Shown here in pieces: positions 8,021-16,095 of a stretch of 64,000 nt of DNA. The stretch is from Brevibacillus formosus (lineage in GTDB: Bacteria > Bacillota > Bacilli > Brevibacillales > Brevibacillaceae), in contig NZ_PXZL01000034.1 in the NCBI RefSeq assembly GCF_003013405.1, positions 1 through 64,000 of the forward strand, read 5' to 3'. Every line of letters starts with the position of its first letter. Positions within the stretch are counted from its first letter, which is position 1. A program made the translations under genes and the position numbers. Under the pieces are notes generated by a model. The model did no database searches. It was not told the DNA's origin and worked only from the letters and a program-made list of their open reading frames with translations.

Positions 8021-8508
8021 TGAGCGCGAACTTTGATTTTCGTATTGTCGACCGCATGCAGGCACTGGGTACCCATATTCAAAAATCACAGCTTCGCTAC
8101 CATAACAAACGCGTTTTGGTAAGCAAGGAATTTACTTTTGATGCTGCTCATCATCTGCACGCCTATGAAGGAAAGTGCAAAAACCTCCACGGCCACACGT
8201 ACACGGTCGTCTTTGGCATCAGTGGCTTTCCGGACGAGATCGGACTCGTGATCGATTTCGGTGACATCAAGCAAATCTGGAAGGAGCACATCGAAATCTA
8301 TTTGGATCACCGCTATCTGAATGAAATGCTCCCTCCGATGAATACCACTGCCGAAAACATGGTCGTGTGGATTTTTGAAGAGATGGAAAAGCAATTGCAG
8401 TCAGATGCCTACCGTGACCGCTACAACGGCGCTCGTGTGGAGTTCGTTCGCCTGTTCGAGACACCGACCAGCTATGCAGAGGCAAGACGGGAGTGGATGA
8501 TAGAATGA
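8020..8508 (+). CDS. queD: 6-carboxy-5,6,7,8-tetrahydropterin synthase QueD
   Basis: Makes CPH4 from dihydroneopterin triphosphate. The PTPS-fold zinc histidines are in FDAAHHLHAYEGK and the NLHGHTY motif, with the catalytic cysteine in KCKNLHGH; LDHRYLNE and the later glutamate region TAENMVVW are also present. 162 residues from the ATG that overlaps the queC stop. Its stop overlaps the queE ATG (ATGA at 8505-8508), so translation of the three genes is probably coupled. Confidence 0.95.
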   Translation: MSANFDFRIVDRMQALGTHIQKSQLRYHNKRVLVSKEFTFDAAHHLHAYEGKCKNLHGHTYTVVFGISGFPDEIGLVIDFGDIKQIWKEHIEIYLDHRYLNEMLPPMNTTAENMVVWIFEEMEKQLQSDAYRDRYNGARVEFVRLFETPTSYAEARREWMIE

Positions 8509-9224
8509 TCCCGGTCTTGGAAATATTCGGCCCTACGATTCAGGGCGAAGGAATGGTTATCGGACAAAAAACGATGTTTGTGCGAACAGCTGGTTGTGAC
8601 TATCGTTGCAACTGGTGCGACTCCGCTTTTACGTGGGATGGATCTGCCCGGGATGAAATCCGGCAAATGTCGCCCGAGGCGGTCTGGGAGGAGCTCACTC
8701 GCTTAGGCGGGGACCGTTTTTCTCATGTCACGATCTCCGGGGGAAATCCTGCGCTTTTGGCTGGCATCGGTGACTTAATCGCCCTTTTAAAGGAGCATGG
8801 CATTCGCACAGCAGTCGAAACACAAGGCAGCAAGTGGCAACCATGGCTTCCACAGATTGACGACATTACGATTTCACCGAAGCCGCCTAGTTCCGGGATG
8901 GACACAGATTTTCAAGCGCTTGATCGAATTGTGCACGAGCTGTTGGAACAAAAACATCCAGGACTTAGCCTGAAAGTCGTTGTTTTCGACGACGCCGATT
9001 TTGCCTATGCACGCGCCATCCATCAGCGCTTTCCAGAGGTTCCTTTCTACTTGCAGCCAGGAAACAGTGACCTGACTGATGCTGATACGCCTCGGCTTCG
9101 GGATAAGCTTTTGGAGAGCTTTGAATGGCTGATTGATCAGGCGATGTCAGCACCGGACATGAATGACGCGAAGGTTCTTCCTCAACTGCATGCACTCGTC
9201 TGGGGCAATAAACGAGGCGTTTAA
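8505..9224 (+). CDS. queE: 7-carboxy-7-deazaguanine synthase QueE
   Basis: Radical SAM enzyme that turns CPH4 into CDG. The cluster motif CDYRCNWC (CxxxCxxC) lies at about residues 30-37, after the QueE-typical [15 protein letters not shown] start. TISGGNPAL and SPKPPSSGM are further family motifs. 239 residues. The start at 8505 overlaps the end of queD by 4 bases. Confidence 0.95.
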   Translation: MIPVLEIFGPTIQGEGMVIGQKTMFVRTAGCDYRCNWCDSAFTWDGSARDEIRQMSPEAVWEELTRLGGDRFSHVTISGGNPALLAGIGDLIALLKEHGIRTAVETQGSKWQPWLPQIDDITISPKPPSSGMDTDFQALDRIVHELLEQKHPGLSLKVVVFDDADFAYARAIHQRFPEVPFYLQPGNSDLTDADTPRLRDKLLESFEWLIDQAMSAPDMNDAKVLPQLHALVWGNKRGV

Positions 9225-9265
9225 ACGATATTTTACTTTCATCAAGAAAAGAGGACTGTACTCAT

Positions 9266-9763
9266 ATGGCACATCAACAAGAACGTGATTTATCCTCCCT
9301 CACTCTTTTGGGGAATCAAGGAACAACGTACAACTACTCCTATGACCCGAGCGTATTGGAGTCTTTTGACAACAAGCATCCGTACCGTGATTATTTCGTA
9401 AAATTCAACTGCCCGGAATTCACCAGCCTGTGCCCGATTACCGGCCAGCCGGATTTTGCGACGATCTATATCAGCTACATTCCTGATATCAAAATGGTAG
9501 AGAGCAAATCGCTCAAGCTGTACTTGTTCAGCTTCCGCAATCACGGTGATTTCCACGAGGATTGCGTCAACGTTATCATGAACGACTTGATCAAGCTGAT
9601 GAACCCGCGCTACATCGAGGTATGGGGCAAGTTCACTCCGCGCGGCGGCATCTCGATCGATCCGTATTGCAACTACGGAAAACCGGGGACGAAGTACGAG
9701 GAGATGGCGAGCCATCGGATGATGAATCATGATATGTATCCAGAGAAAGTGGACAATCGGTAG
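9266..9763 (+). CDS. queF: NADPH-dependent preQ0 reductase QueF
   Basis: Reduces preQ0 to preQ1. It is the short unimodular type, 165 residues, with the catalytic cysteine in [10 protein letters not shown] and the QueF signature [15 protein letters not shown]. It starts 41 bp after queE with a GAGGA ribosome site and ends before a strong terminator. It closes the operon, so product preQ1 feeds back on the riboswitch at 7218. Confidence 0.96.
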   Translation: MAHQQERDLSSLTLLGNQGTTYNYSYDPSVLESFDNKHPYRDYFVKFNCPEFTSLCPITGQPDFATIYISYIPDIKMVESKSLKLYLFSFRNHGDFHEDCVNVIMNDLIKLMNPRYIEVWGKFTPRGGISIDPYCNYGKPGTKYEEMASHRMMNHDMYPEKVDNR

Positions 9764-9784
9764 AGTTTGATAGTTGTGAACATA

Positions 9785-9816
9785 GAAAAACCCTTATTGT
9801 AAATAAGGGTTTTTTC
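9785..9816 (+). terminator. que operon terminator
   Basis: Stem AACCCTTATT/AATAAGGGTT followed by six T. A perfect 16-bp palindrome TTTTCCAATTGGAAAA directly follows (9817-9832). Confidence 0.92.
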
Positions 9817-9901
9817 CTTTTCCAATTGGAAAACAAGGTCGTGATCGTTGGTGTGATTCTACTCCTTCTGCTACGTTTTAGGGCGGAAGGAGGTGATTAC
9901 C

Positions 9902-10105
9902 ATGTCCAAGCATCTGTATTTCTATGCAAGTTTCGAAGATGCAGCGCGACTCAATCGGGAGTTGATTCAGCTCGGCTACAGGAATTACTATCTGGAGCCA
10001 CATGAACATCTGGTTGCTTTTGTTTTTGAACCAGTGACCGACGTGAGTCATGCGATCTTGAGACACTTGTTTCATGCAGATCGTCTATCGCACCTAGACA
10101 ACTAG
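9902..10105 (+). CDS. Small hypothetical protein, 67 residues
   Basis: Not recognised. A perfect AAGGAGGTGA (9887-9896) lies 5 bases before the ATG, so expression is likely. The protein is soluble, rich in aromatic residues and histidine, and begins MSKHLYFYASFEDAARL, which suggests a small alpha/beta fold. A very stable hairpin follows the stop by 8 bp. Confidence 0.7.
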   Translation: MSKHLYFYASFEDAARLNRELIQLGYRNYYLEPHEHLVAFVFEPVTDVSHAILRHLFHADRLSHLDN

Positions 10106-10112
10106 CTTTGCA

Positions 10113-10146
10113 GTACTGGTGCTCCTCATTTGAGGGGCATCGGTAC
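10113..10146. other. Very stable 15-bp hairpin without T-run
   Basis: GTACTGGTGCTCCTC pairs with GAGGGGCATCGGTAC over all 15 positions (three G-U pairs) around an ATTT loop. No T-run follows, so it is not a standard terminator. It may protect the 3' end of the preceding small mRNA. Next to it is a direct repeat of CGGTCGTTCA (two copies, about 10158-10177). Confidence 0.6.
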
Positions 10147-10246
10147 CTCCATCTATACGGTCGTTCACGGTCGTTCATCTTATGTTCATGTTCAACGATT
10201 ACACTTACAAGCGTAGTCAAAAGAAATGAACAGGAGATGATCTTAC

Positions 10247-10612
10247 TTGTTAGCAGCAGCCGTGATTTTTATAAATCTTGCTCTCATTGCCTATACGATT
10301 GGGGTATGGAGCGAAAAACGTTCGGGAGAGCTAAAGAGGAAACACCTTATCTTTTTTGGTCTTGGCTTGGCATTCGATACGATCGGAACTACGTTTATGA
10401 AACTACTTGCTGACAACTCCAGTTTAAATTTGCATGGCATTACTGGGTTGATCGCTCTGATCTTGATGTTTTTCCATACAGTGTGGGCCTGTGTCGTCCT
10501 ATGGAAAAAGAATGCACATCAAATCAAGCAGTTCCATAAATTTAGCTTGATCGTATGGATATTATGGCTTGTACCTTATTCCATTGGCGTCGCTTTAAGC
10601 TTTATGAAATAG
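10247..10612 (+). CDS. HsmA family (TIGR03987-like) membrane protein
   Basis: 121 residues with four hydrophobic segments (about 1-20, 33-55, 62-85 and 97-120). The layout and the motif FDTIGTTFMKLLA fit the small TIGR03987/HsmA family of unknown function. The start is TTG with AGGAG 10 bases upstream; no in-frame ATG precedes it. Single-gene unit with its own terminator. Confidence 0.7.
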   Translation: MLAAAVIFINLALIAYTIGVWSEKRSGELKRKHLIFFGLGLAFDTIGTTFMKLLADNSSLNLHGITGLIALILMFFHTVWACVVLWKKNAHQIKQFHKFSLIVWILWLVPYSIGVALSFMK

Positions 10613-10629
10613 GAGCCCACCTTACCTCA

Positions 10630-10662
10630 ACCCTCTCAACCGATGAGAGGGTCTTTTGCTTT
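10630..10662 (+). terminator. Terminator after the HsmA-like gene
   Basis: ACCCTCTC/GAGAGGGT stem followed by CTTTTGCTTTT. Confidence 0.85.
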
Positions 10663-10836
10663 TCTCGCGGCTGTTCAACCTATCGTCAACTTTGCCTAGC
10701 ATTCGACAATATCTCCTAAAGTAATCAGAACAATAATCGTATAAAATGTAATAAATTAGTATTTTCAGAAATATACAACTTTCGACTGACTCGATGATCG
10801 TTTCCAAACAACTTTTATCATGAAAGGTTGATGCTC

Positions 10837-11514
10837 ATGTTTAAAAAAGCACTTATTATCCTGTCATTAAGTTCAGTCGTCGTAGTACCCTCTCTAGCCA
10901 CACAAGTCCAAGGGGCAGCGCTCCCTACACAGGAAAAGGCAACCACCTACGCTTCCAATAAAAAAATCAGAAACGCCACGTATGGTGAAGAAATCTGGGT
11001 GTCGCTTACCTCACCTATTCCAGCCGGATGGGTTATCGTTAGAACTTTAGGAACGCAGAACCTGATCAAGAATATGAACGGTGCTTCTTATGGCACGGAG
11101 GTAGAGGTGCTGCTAGCTTCGCCTATCCCAACCGGATGGGTCATGGTTCGAGCCTTTAGAGGATCGAATGTAATCAAGAATATGAACGGTGCTTCTTATG
11201 GTACGGAGGTAGAGGTGATGCTCGCCTCGCCTATTCCTGAAGGATGGGTCATGGTTCGAGCCTTTAGAGGATCGAATGTACTCAAGAATATGAACGGTGC
11301 TTCGTACGGCACGGAGGTAGAAGTGATGCTCGCTTCGCCTATCCCAAAAGGATGGATCATGGTTCGAACCTATGGAGGATCGAATGTGATCAGAAATGTT
11401 AATGATGCTCCTAACGGAACACAGATTGAGGTACTGCAAGCCTCGCCTGTTCCTGAAGGATGGATTATTGTCAGTTCAGGTGGAAATTCGAAAGTGATCA
11501 GGAAAGTTGGCTAA
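10837..11514 (+). CDS. Secreted protein of five 36-residue repeats
   Basis: 225 residues. A signal peptide (KK then a long hydrophobic run, likely cut after VQGA about residue 27) precedes five tandem 36-residue units from residue 43 to the end. Each unit has the pattern NGASYGTEVEV-LASPIP-GWVMVRA. Glycine/tryptophan-rich beta repeats of this sort suggest a surface or matrix protein, but I recognise no named domain. The ATG at 10837 is chosen because AAAGG is 9 bases upstream; another ATG lies at 10831. Single gene with its own terminator. Confidence 0.8.
   Translation: MFKKALIILSLSSVVVVPSLATQVQGAALPTQEKATTYASNKKIRNATYGEEIWVSLTSPIPAGWVIVRTLGTQNLIKNMNGASYGTEVEVLLASPIPTGWVMVRAFRGSNVIKNMNGASYGTEVEVMLASPIPEGWVMVRAFRGSNVLKNMNGASYGTEVEVMLASPIPKGWIMVRTYGGSNVIRNVNDAPNGTQIEVLQASPVPEGWIIVSSGGNSKVIRKVG
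10963..11512 (+). repeat. Five tandem 108-bp coding repeats
   Basis: Repeat units begin at 10963, 11071, 11179, 11287 and 11395, exactly 108 bp apart. The middle units are nearly identical in DNA (AATATGAACGGTGCTTC recurs), while the first and last are diverged. This points to recent internal duplication. Confidence 0.92.
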
Positions 11515-11539
11515 AACAAAGCGCACATGACATGCATCT

Positions 11540-11594
11540 AGTCCGTAGGCTGACGTCGAAATGCAATCGGCATCAGCTTGCGGGCTTTTCTTTA
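11540..11594 (+). terminator. Terminator after the repeat-protein gene
   Basis: A 14-bp stem (11540-11553 with 11573-11586, G-U pairs included) enclosing a smaller hairpin, followed by TTTTCTTT. Confidence 0.8.
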
Positions 11595-11653
11595 ATAAGT
11601 TTCCATCAATGGTGGAATATATAAGGGAAGCAATCGTCCTAAGGAGGCCAATA

Positions 11654-12010
11654 ATGAGCACGTTTTATGAGAAATATGGTGGCGAGGATACGGTCGCAAA
11701 AGTAGTGGACTACTTTTATGATTTAGTTTTAGCTGATGACACCGTGAACCACTTTTTCAAAAACACCGATATGGAAAAACAACGTAAACACCAAACAAAG
11801 TTCATCAGCTATGCCCTTGGTGGTCCGAATCAATATTCTGGGCAGTCCATGGCAAAGGCTCACGAAGGAATGAATCTGCAACCCGTTCATTTTGATGCTA
11901 TCGTTAGGCATCTGCGTGAGGCCTTGACTCACTTTGGTGTCAGCGAAGAAGATATTGCCGATGCTCTCGGCAAAGTAGGATCTCTACGGGATGATATTTT
12001 GTATAAATAA
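11654..12010 (+). CDS. Group I truncated haemoglobin
   Basis: 118-residue 2-over-2 globin. The proximal haem histidine is H70 in SMAKAHEGM, the B10 tyrosine is Y22 in DYFYDLVLAD, and the HFDAIVRHL motif is present. The family binds O2 or NO and protects against nitrosative stress. AAGGAGG precedes the ATG at 11654; the open frame upstream runs through the previous terminator and is not coding. Confidence 0.92.
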   Translation: MSTFYEKYGGEDTVAKVVDYFYDLVLADDTVNHFFKNTDMEKQRKHQTKFISYALGGPNQYSGQSMAKAHEGMNLQPVHFDAIVRHLREALTHFGVSEEDIADALGKVGSLRDDILYK

Positions 12011-12077
12011 CCGCGTATCAAAACGCCTAATCCAATGGTTCAGGGCCCCCCTTCCGTTCCCGCACCTGTTCCTCTCA

Positions 12078-12109
12078 GTGGCCCTCGTTTTCGAGTGGCC
12101 ATTTTTAGT
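12078..12109 (+). terminator. Terminator after the globin gene
   Basis: Hairpin with CTCG/CGAG and GGCC arms (one bulge) around TTTT, followed by ATTTTTAG. Confidence 0.65.
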
Positions 12110-12124
12110 TTGTTCATACACATT

Positions 12125-12153
12125 TTGTAAAACTCTTAGCAATTCTATATAAT
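12125..12153 (+). promoter_or_regulatory. Sigma-A-type promoter
   Basis: TTGTAA (12125-12130), 17-bp spacer, perfect TATAAT (12148-12153). The start point near 12160 lies after the first AGGAG, which favours the ATG at 12190 for the gene below. Confidence 0.75.
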
Positions 12154-12189
12154 AGGAGCAATATTTCAGCAATGGAGGCAGATTCACAA

Positions 12190-12369
12190 ATGGAAGATCA
12201 ATATTTTGTTGGTTGGGGTACATTAGCCCTCATCAACGCTGGACTAGCTCAAGGAAAAAACCGTAGCGGTCTTAATTGGTTTTTTCTCTCTTTATTTCTT
12301 GGCCCTATCGCAACGTTAATCATTGTAGTCTGGGAAAAACTGCCTGAGCAGAAAGACTTGTCTCAATGA
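12190..12369 (+). CDS. Small two-segment membrane protein
   Basis: 59 residues from the ATG at 12190, which has GGAGG 11 bases upstream and lies inside the transcript of the promoter above. An in-frame ATG at 12172 is less likely. Contains GWGTLALINAGLAQGKNRSG and a hydrophobic segment LNWFFLSLFLGPIATLIIVV, a motif common in small proteins of unknown function. It is 26 bp upstream of the GNAT gene and probably cotranscribed. Confidence 0.65.
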   Translation: MEDQYFVGWGTLALINAGLAQGKNRSGLNWFFLSLFLGPIATLIIVVWEKLPEQKDLSQ

Positions 12370-12395
12370 GGACTATTGATAAGGAGGCACGCATG

Positions 12396-12866
12396 ATGCA
12401 AATCCGAAATGTACAAGAGCAAGACTACCTCAAAGTTATTACGGTCCTCAATGATTGGTGGAGTGGACGACAAATGTCTGATATGTTACCCAAGCTGTTT
12501 TTTATCCATTTCCAATCGACGAGCTTTATTGTTGAAGAGAATGGAGAAGTCATCGCTTTCCTCATCGGCTTCTTGTCCCAGACGTTGCCCGGCGAAGCTT
12601 ACATTCACTTCGTTGGTGTGCATCCGGACAAGCGAAAAGATGGATGGGGGCGCGAATTATACCACCATTTCTTTCAAACCGTAAAACAAAAAGGATGCGA
12701 TACGATTCGCTGCATTACTTCTCCTGTTAATAAGGGCTCAATCTCCTTCCACACGAAGCTAGGTTTTGCCATTGAAAAAGGGGATAAAATAGTGGATGGA
12801 ATCGATGTGTCTTCTAATTATGATGGAAAAGGAAACGACCGGGTTATTTTTGTAAAACAGATTTAA
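12396..12866 (+). CDS. GNAT family N-acetyltransferase
   Basis: 156 residues. Motif A, VGVHPDKRKDGWGRELYHHF, follows the family pattern V-x-P-x-x-R-x-x-G-x-G although the last part reads DGWGRE. NKGSISFHTKLGF gives the motif B region. AAGGAGG lies 8 bases before the ATG at 12396; ATG 12393 is the alternative. Substrate unknown. Confidence 0.85.
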   Translation: MQIRNVQEQDYLKVITVLNDWWSGRQMSDMLPKLFFIHFQSTSFIVEENGEVIAFLIGFLSQTLPGEAYIHFVGVHPDKRKDGWGRELYHHFFQTVKQKGCDTIRCITSPVNKGSISFHTKLGFAIEKGDKIVDGIDVSSNYDGKGNDRVIFVKQI

Positions 12867-12965
12867 ACTTACAGCCCTCTACTATTGGCTGATATTTGAG
12901 ATTTTGAAACGTTTCGTCCCTTTACACGTAATTTCAGTTAAAATATCCCAAAAGTAGGTAGTTAC

Positions 12966-13253
12966 ATGCTCAGAGCACTTGGTTTTGGCGTTGCTTTGCA
13001 GATTCTCTGTATGATCATAGCGATAACGACTGGGAACATCGATCAAGCGGGCAATTATGCTGAGTACCTTGTATTTGGTCTCCTTACACTAGCTGGTCTA
13101 ATGGTTTATAACGCCCTTAGCTCCCCTTCAGCCTATTACAAAGAACATGAAGTGCAAGATTATAAAAGCAGATGGAAATGGACCTTTTATTTCCTGCTCG
13201 CCTCTGCACCCAGCGGCATTTTTGCTGTCATCTTTTTCAGCTTTTTTGCTTAA
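12966..13253 (+). CDS. Small membrane protein (DUF5316-like, tentative)
   Basis: 95 residues with three hydrophobic segments (about 3-22, 32-51 and 73-95) and a charged stretch EHEVQDYKSRWKW between the second and third. The layout recalls DUF5316 proteins, but I cannot confirm it. The ribosome site (AGTAGGT) is weak. Confidence 0.5.
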   Translation: MLRALGFGVALQILCMIIAITTGNIDQAGNYAEYLVFGLLTLAGLMVYNALSSPSAYYKEHEVQDYKSRWKWTFYFLLASAPSGIFAVIFFSFFA

Positions 13254-13357
13254 TTCCTTTTGTTTCTCAAGCTTAATCTTCTTCATTTATGTAACCCAAA
13301 AGCACCATTTCACGTCCTAACCAGTAGCCACACCAAAGTAATCTTTCACAGGGAAGG

Positions 13358-13921
13358 ATGCGGTCTGATTTGAAAAGCGTAAAAAAAATATGGGGCTGGA
13401 CCAAAACATTGGGCATCTCCCTTTCACTCGCGATGCTGGTTAACATATTTGTCCTCCAACCTTTTAAAGTGAATGGACAATCGATGGAGCCCACTTTGCA
13501 AAACGACGAACGTATCTATGTGTCGAAATTGTCCCATACATTCTCTTATCTCCCTGAGTACAACGATATTGTCGTGATCGACAGCCGTGTAAACCGGGAT
13601 CGTACGTTAAAAGATGACATCCTTGAAAATCCTTTACTCATGCTCGCCATGGGGAAAAGCGAAGCCAAAACATTTTGGGTAAAACGAGTCATTGGCAAAC
13701 CTGGCGATACTTTGGAGTTTAAGAACGAGAGCCTGTATCGGAATGGACAGCCGTTAAACGAGCCGTACATAAAAGAAAAAATGGTCGACTTACCTGATGC
13801 CAAAATCGTCATACCAGAAAACCATGTGTTTGTGATGGGAGATAATCGTAACAATAGCGATGATAGTAGAGTCATTGGCGTGATCCCACTCGATCATATC
13901 ATGGGAAAAAAACTGTTTTAA
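13358..13921 (+). CDS. Type I signal peptidase
   Basis: Membrane-anchored leader peptidase, 187 residues. One N-terminal anchor (about 15-35) is followed by box B GQSMEPTL with nucleophile S42, box D FWVKRVIGKPGD with general base K109, and box E VFVMGDNRNNSDDSR. The single-anchor layout matches SipS/SipT types. The ATG follows GGGAAGG with almost no spacing, so a TTG at 13370 may be the true start. Confidence 0.9.
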   Translation: MRSDLKSVKKIWGWTKTLGISLSLAMLVNIFVLQPFKVNGQSMEPTLQNDERIYVSKLSHTFSYLPEYNDIVVIDSRVNRDRTLKDDILENPLLMLAMGKSEAKTFWVKRVIGKPGDTLEFKNESLYRNGQPLNEPYIKEKMVDLPDAKIVIPENHVFVMGDNRNNSDDSRVIGVIPLDHIMGKKLF

Positions 13922-13925
13922 TCAG

Positions 13926-13966
13926 ACGAGAGCCTTTTCCATTGAGGAAGGCTCTCGTTCTTTTTC
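13926..13966 (+). terminator. Terminator after signal peptidase gene
   Basis: ACGAGAGCC...GGCTCTCGT stem extended by TTTTCC/GGAA, followed by TCTTTTTC. Confidence 0.88.
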
Positions 13967-14046
13967 AACGCATAGACGAATGTCCGTTTCGAAACGCCTG
14001 ACAAACGCATTTACTAGTGACAAATGCATGCAAAGGGGCGTTTATT

Positions 14047-14385
14047 GTGAGCTTTCGGCACTCTCATTCATTACGCTTTATTCGATTTGCCGATCGGCCC
14101 GGGCATTTTCATGGGTATGACACACTGACAAGCATTTCGGATCGTCATCGTCACCGAATCCGTGGCAGAACGTCGCCACCAGAAGGAATGAGAGATCGGC
14201 ACGTCCATTACTACGAAGGTACCACCACGTTTGATGATGGACATGTGCATCACTACAGGGGATGGACGAGTCCGCCTATTCCGTTGCCAGACGGAAGTCA
14301 TTACCACGAGTTTTCAGGGCAAACCACCTATGATGACGGACACACTCATTACTACAGGGGTGTAACCAGCGAGGCCCTATCTTAA
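14047..14385 (+). CDS. YmaF family histidine-rich protein
   Basis: 112 residues from a GTG that has AAGGGG about 9 bases upstream. The protein is built from short H-x-H units such as DGHVHHYRGWTSPPIPLP and DGHTHYYRGVT, the signature of the YmaF family of unknown function. The histidine content suggests metal binding (inference). Own terminator follows. Confidence 0.85.
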   Translation: MSFRHSHSLRFIRFADRPGHFHGYDTLTSISDRHRHRIRGRTSPPEGMRDRHVHYYEGTTTFDDGHVHHYRGWTSPPIPLPDGSHYHEFSGQTTYDDGHTHYYRGVTSEALS

Positions 14386-14390
14386 ACGAA

Positions 14391-14422
14391 AAGGCTGTCC
14401 CTCTCCGGAACAGCCTCTTTTT
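14391..14422 (+). terminator. Terminator after ymaF-like gene
   Basis: AGGCTGT...AACAGCCT stem followed by CTTTTTA. Confidence 0.82.
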
Positions 14423-14510
14423 ACCACATGACGAAAACACCCAGACGATCACCAACGTCGAAAAGCAATCGAAGTCGGTGTGCCTGGGTACGTAGTTTAG
14501 TGACAACTGC

Positions 14511-15266
14511 TTATTTATTGGCGGCTTTCGTTGACAAGGATTCGATGATTTTGCCAATGGTCGCAGCATCAAAGCTCTTCTCTGCCATTTGGTACAGCTC
14601 GAACGTGAATCCTTCATGCTCCCAAATCACGATCCCGTTGGCGAAATACACCTTTTTCCCGCCAATGGTTTCGATCTTGACACCCTCTGTCGTGCTAATG
14701 CCGTTTTCGCCACCGATTGAAATCGCCAAGGAGATAAACTCTTTCCCTTTTTTATACTGAATCTCTACACTACTCTCGCCATAAACGACCGTGTTTTTAT
14801 AGGAATAATGCTCTGACAACCATGTCGGTGCGGGAAAGTCCATTTTGCTGGCTGCGCGTGCTTCTTCCAATGTCATCTGTGGGGGTGCCTTGGGTTCTAC
14901 AGGTATCTCGATTACTTGGGAATTGGACTGAGTAGCAGGCTGTTCTTTATCGTATTGGGTAATTTCCATGTTCCCGACCTGAAAGCGTGCCAAGATCGTC
15001 TGGAACATTTCTTGGGCAAACGATGTAGTCGAGAATGCACCTAAAAGGCAAACAACAGCAACAGCACTAACTGTGGCAGCTTTCCATTTATTCGTTTTCA
15101 TATAGATCCCGTCCTTTTTACTTTCATGTAGTTGTATGTTTCCTGATTCCAATTTGAATTTCAACCGATTGTATATGTTGGCTTTTGAAGTGGCGTCATC
15201 TAGTTCCAGATCAGTAAGCAAGTTGGTGAGTTCACGAAAATCGTCTAGATCATGCTTACTCTTCAT
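14511..15266 (-). CDS. DUF4367-type anti-sigma factor
   Basis: 251 residues. About 60 cytoplasmic residues come first, then one membrane span (WKAATVSAVAVVCLLGAFS), then an extracytoplasmic DUF4367 domain ending near the C-terminus with IVIWEHEGFTFELYQMAEKS. It overlaps the ECF sigma gene by 11 bp, the usual arrangement for a cognate membrane anti-sigma. It would hold the sigma factor at the membrane until an envelope signal arrives. Confidence 0.82.
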   Translation of the reverse strand: MKSKHDLDDFRELTNLLTDLELDDATSKANIYNRLKFKLESGNIQLHESKKDGIYMKTNKWKAATVSAVAVVCLLGAFSTTSFAQEMFQTILARFQVGNMEITQYDKEQPATQSNSQVIEIPVEPKAPPQMTLEEARAASKMDFPAPTWLSEHYSYKNTVVYGESSVEIQYKKGKEFISLAISIGGENGISTTEGVKIETIGGKKVYFANGIVIWEHEGFTFELYQMAEKSFDAATIGKIIESLSTKAANK

Positions 15267-15840
15267 AACAGAAGCCCCCTTTTTGCAATTCCATCTGCAG
15301 CTTTTTCAAGCATCTGTAGAGCACGACCCCAATATTTGAACCACTGACACCAAGAAGTTCTGCAATTTCTGCGTTTTTAAGACCTGCCGCATATTTCATG
15401 GCGATGATATTGCGCTCCTTGTCACTCAGCTTGGCCAGTGCTTGAAATAAGGCTTGATGATTATCGTCGCGGATCACGATGTCCTCCGGTGACGACTTCG
15501 GCAAGACCAGATTCAGAATCGAATCCAATGAAAAGCTGCTCCTTTTCTTCTGTAAGCGGAAGTAATCTGTCACTGCGTTTCTGGCGATCGCAAACAACCA
15601 GACCTCAAAGTTTGATTTATCCGGCGTGAAGCTGCTGTATTTTGCTATCACCATTTCAAACACATGACTGCATATTTCTTCCGCTGTGTAGTGATTATTG
15701 ATACGATAGCAAATATATTTGTAGACGCGCTTATAGTACGCACCGTAAATTTGGGCAAAAGTTTCGGTGGACATGCTTTCTGCTTGGCTTTTATGTTCTT
15801 CTTTTTGGCAGATGCCAGTGTTCACTTGGGCAATCTCCAA
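15256..15840 (-). CDS. ECF sigma factor
   Basis: 194 residues with sigma region 2 (YKRVYKYICYRINNHYTAEEICSHVF, then FEVWLFAIARNAVTDYFR) and region 4 (LSDKERNIIAMKYAAGLKNAEIAELLGVSGSNIGVVLYR). The start is TTG behind GGGAGGGG with good spacing; an internal ATG at 15774 would cut only a non-conserved tail. It heads a two-gene unit with its anti-sigma. Confidence 0.9.
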   Translation of the reverse strand: MEIAQVNTGICQKEEHKSQAESMSTETFAQIYGAYYKRVYKYICYRINNHYTAEEICSHVFEMVIAKYSSFTPDKSNFEVWLFAIARNAVTDYFRLQKKRSSFSLDSILNLVLPKSSPEDIVIRDDNHQALFQALAKLSDKERNIIAMKYAAGLKNAEIAELLGVSGSNIGVVLYRCLKKLQMELQKGGFCYEE

Positions 15841-15867
15841 CTACTTCCCCTCCCTTCTGGATGGAAT

Positions 15868-15889
15868 AAACAAATTGCGCAATTTGTTT
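15868..15889. promoter_or_regulatory. 22-bp perfect palindrome in the sigma leader
   Basis: Arms AAACAAATTGC and GCAATTTGTTT meet without a spacer, 28 bp upstream of the sigma start codon. A second dyad, GTTAATAC/GTATTAAC, lies at 15912-15941. The layout suits an operator or an mRNA hairpin; no protein can be assigned. Confidence 0.6.
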
Positions 15890-16051
15890 GGTTGTGAGCC
15901 TCACGATAGTTAATACGGCAAAAGTAGAAATGTATTAACAACGTTTTTCAAAGATCGGAGGAAATAACATTTACTCGAAAAATGAAGGCGAGAGCATTCC
16001 AATCCAGACCGTAAAAAATAGCATCTGGTCTTGGAGGGAAACATATGACTG

Positions 16052-16088
16052 AAAAAAGCAGGATGTCAACGAATGACACCCTGCTTTT
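16052..16088 (-). terminator. Terminator after the pentapeptide-repeat gene
   Basis: AAAAGCAGG..TGTCA paired with TGACA..CCTGCTTTT. On the minus strand it is followed by TTTTTTC. Confidence 0.85.
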
Positions 16089-16095
16089 GGTCCAT

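Noticed and set aside
15972-16055. 27-codon frame starting at ATT behind GGAGG
   Set aside because: ATT starts are very rare and nothing else supports translation.
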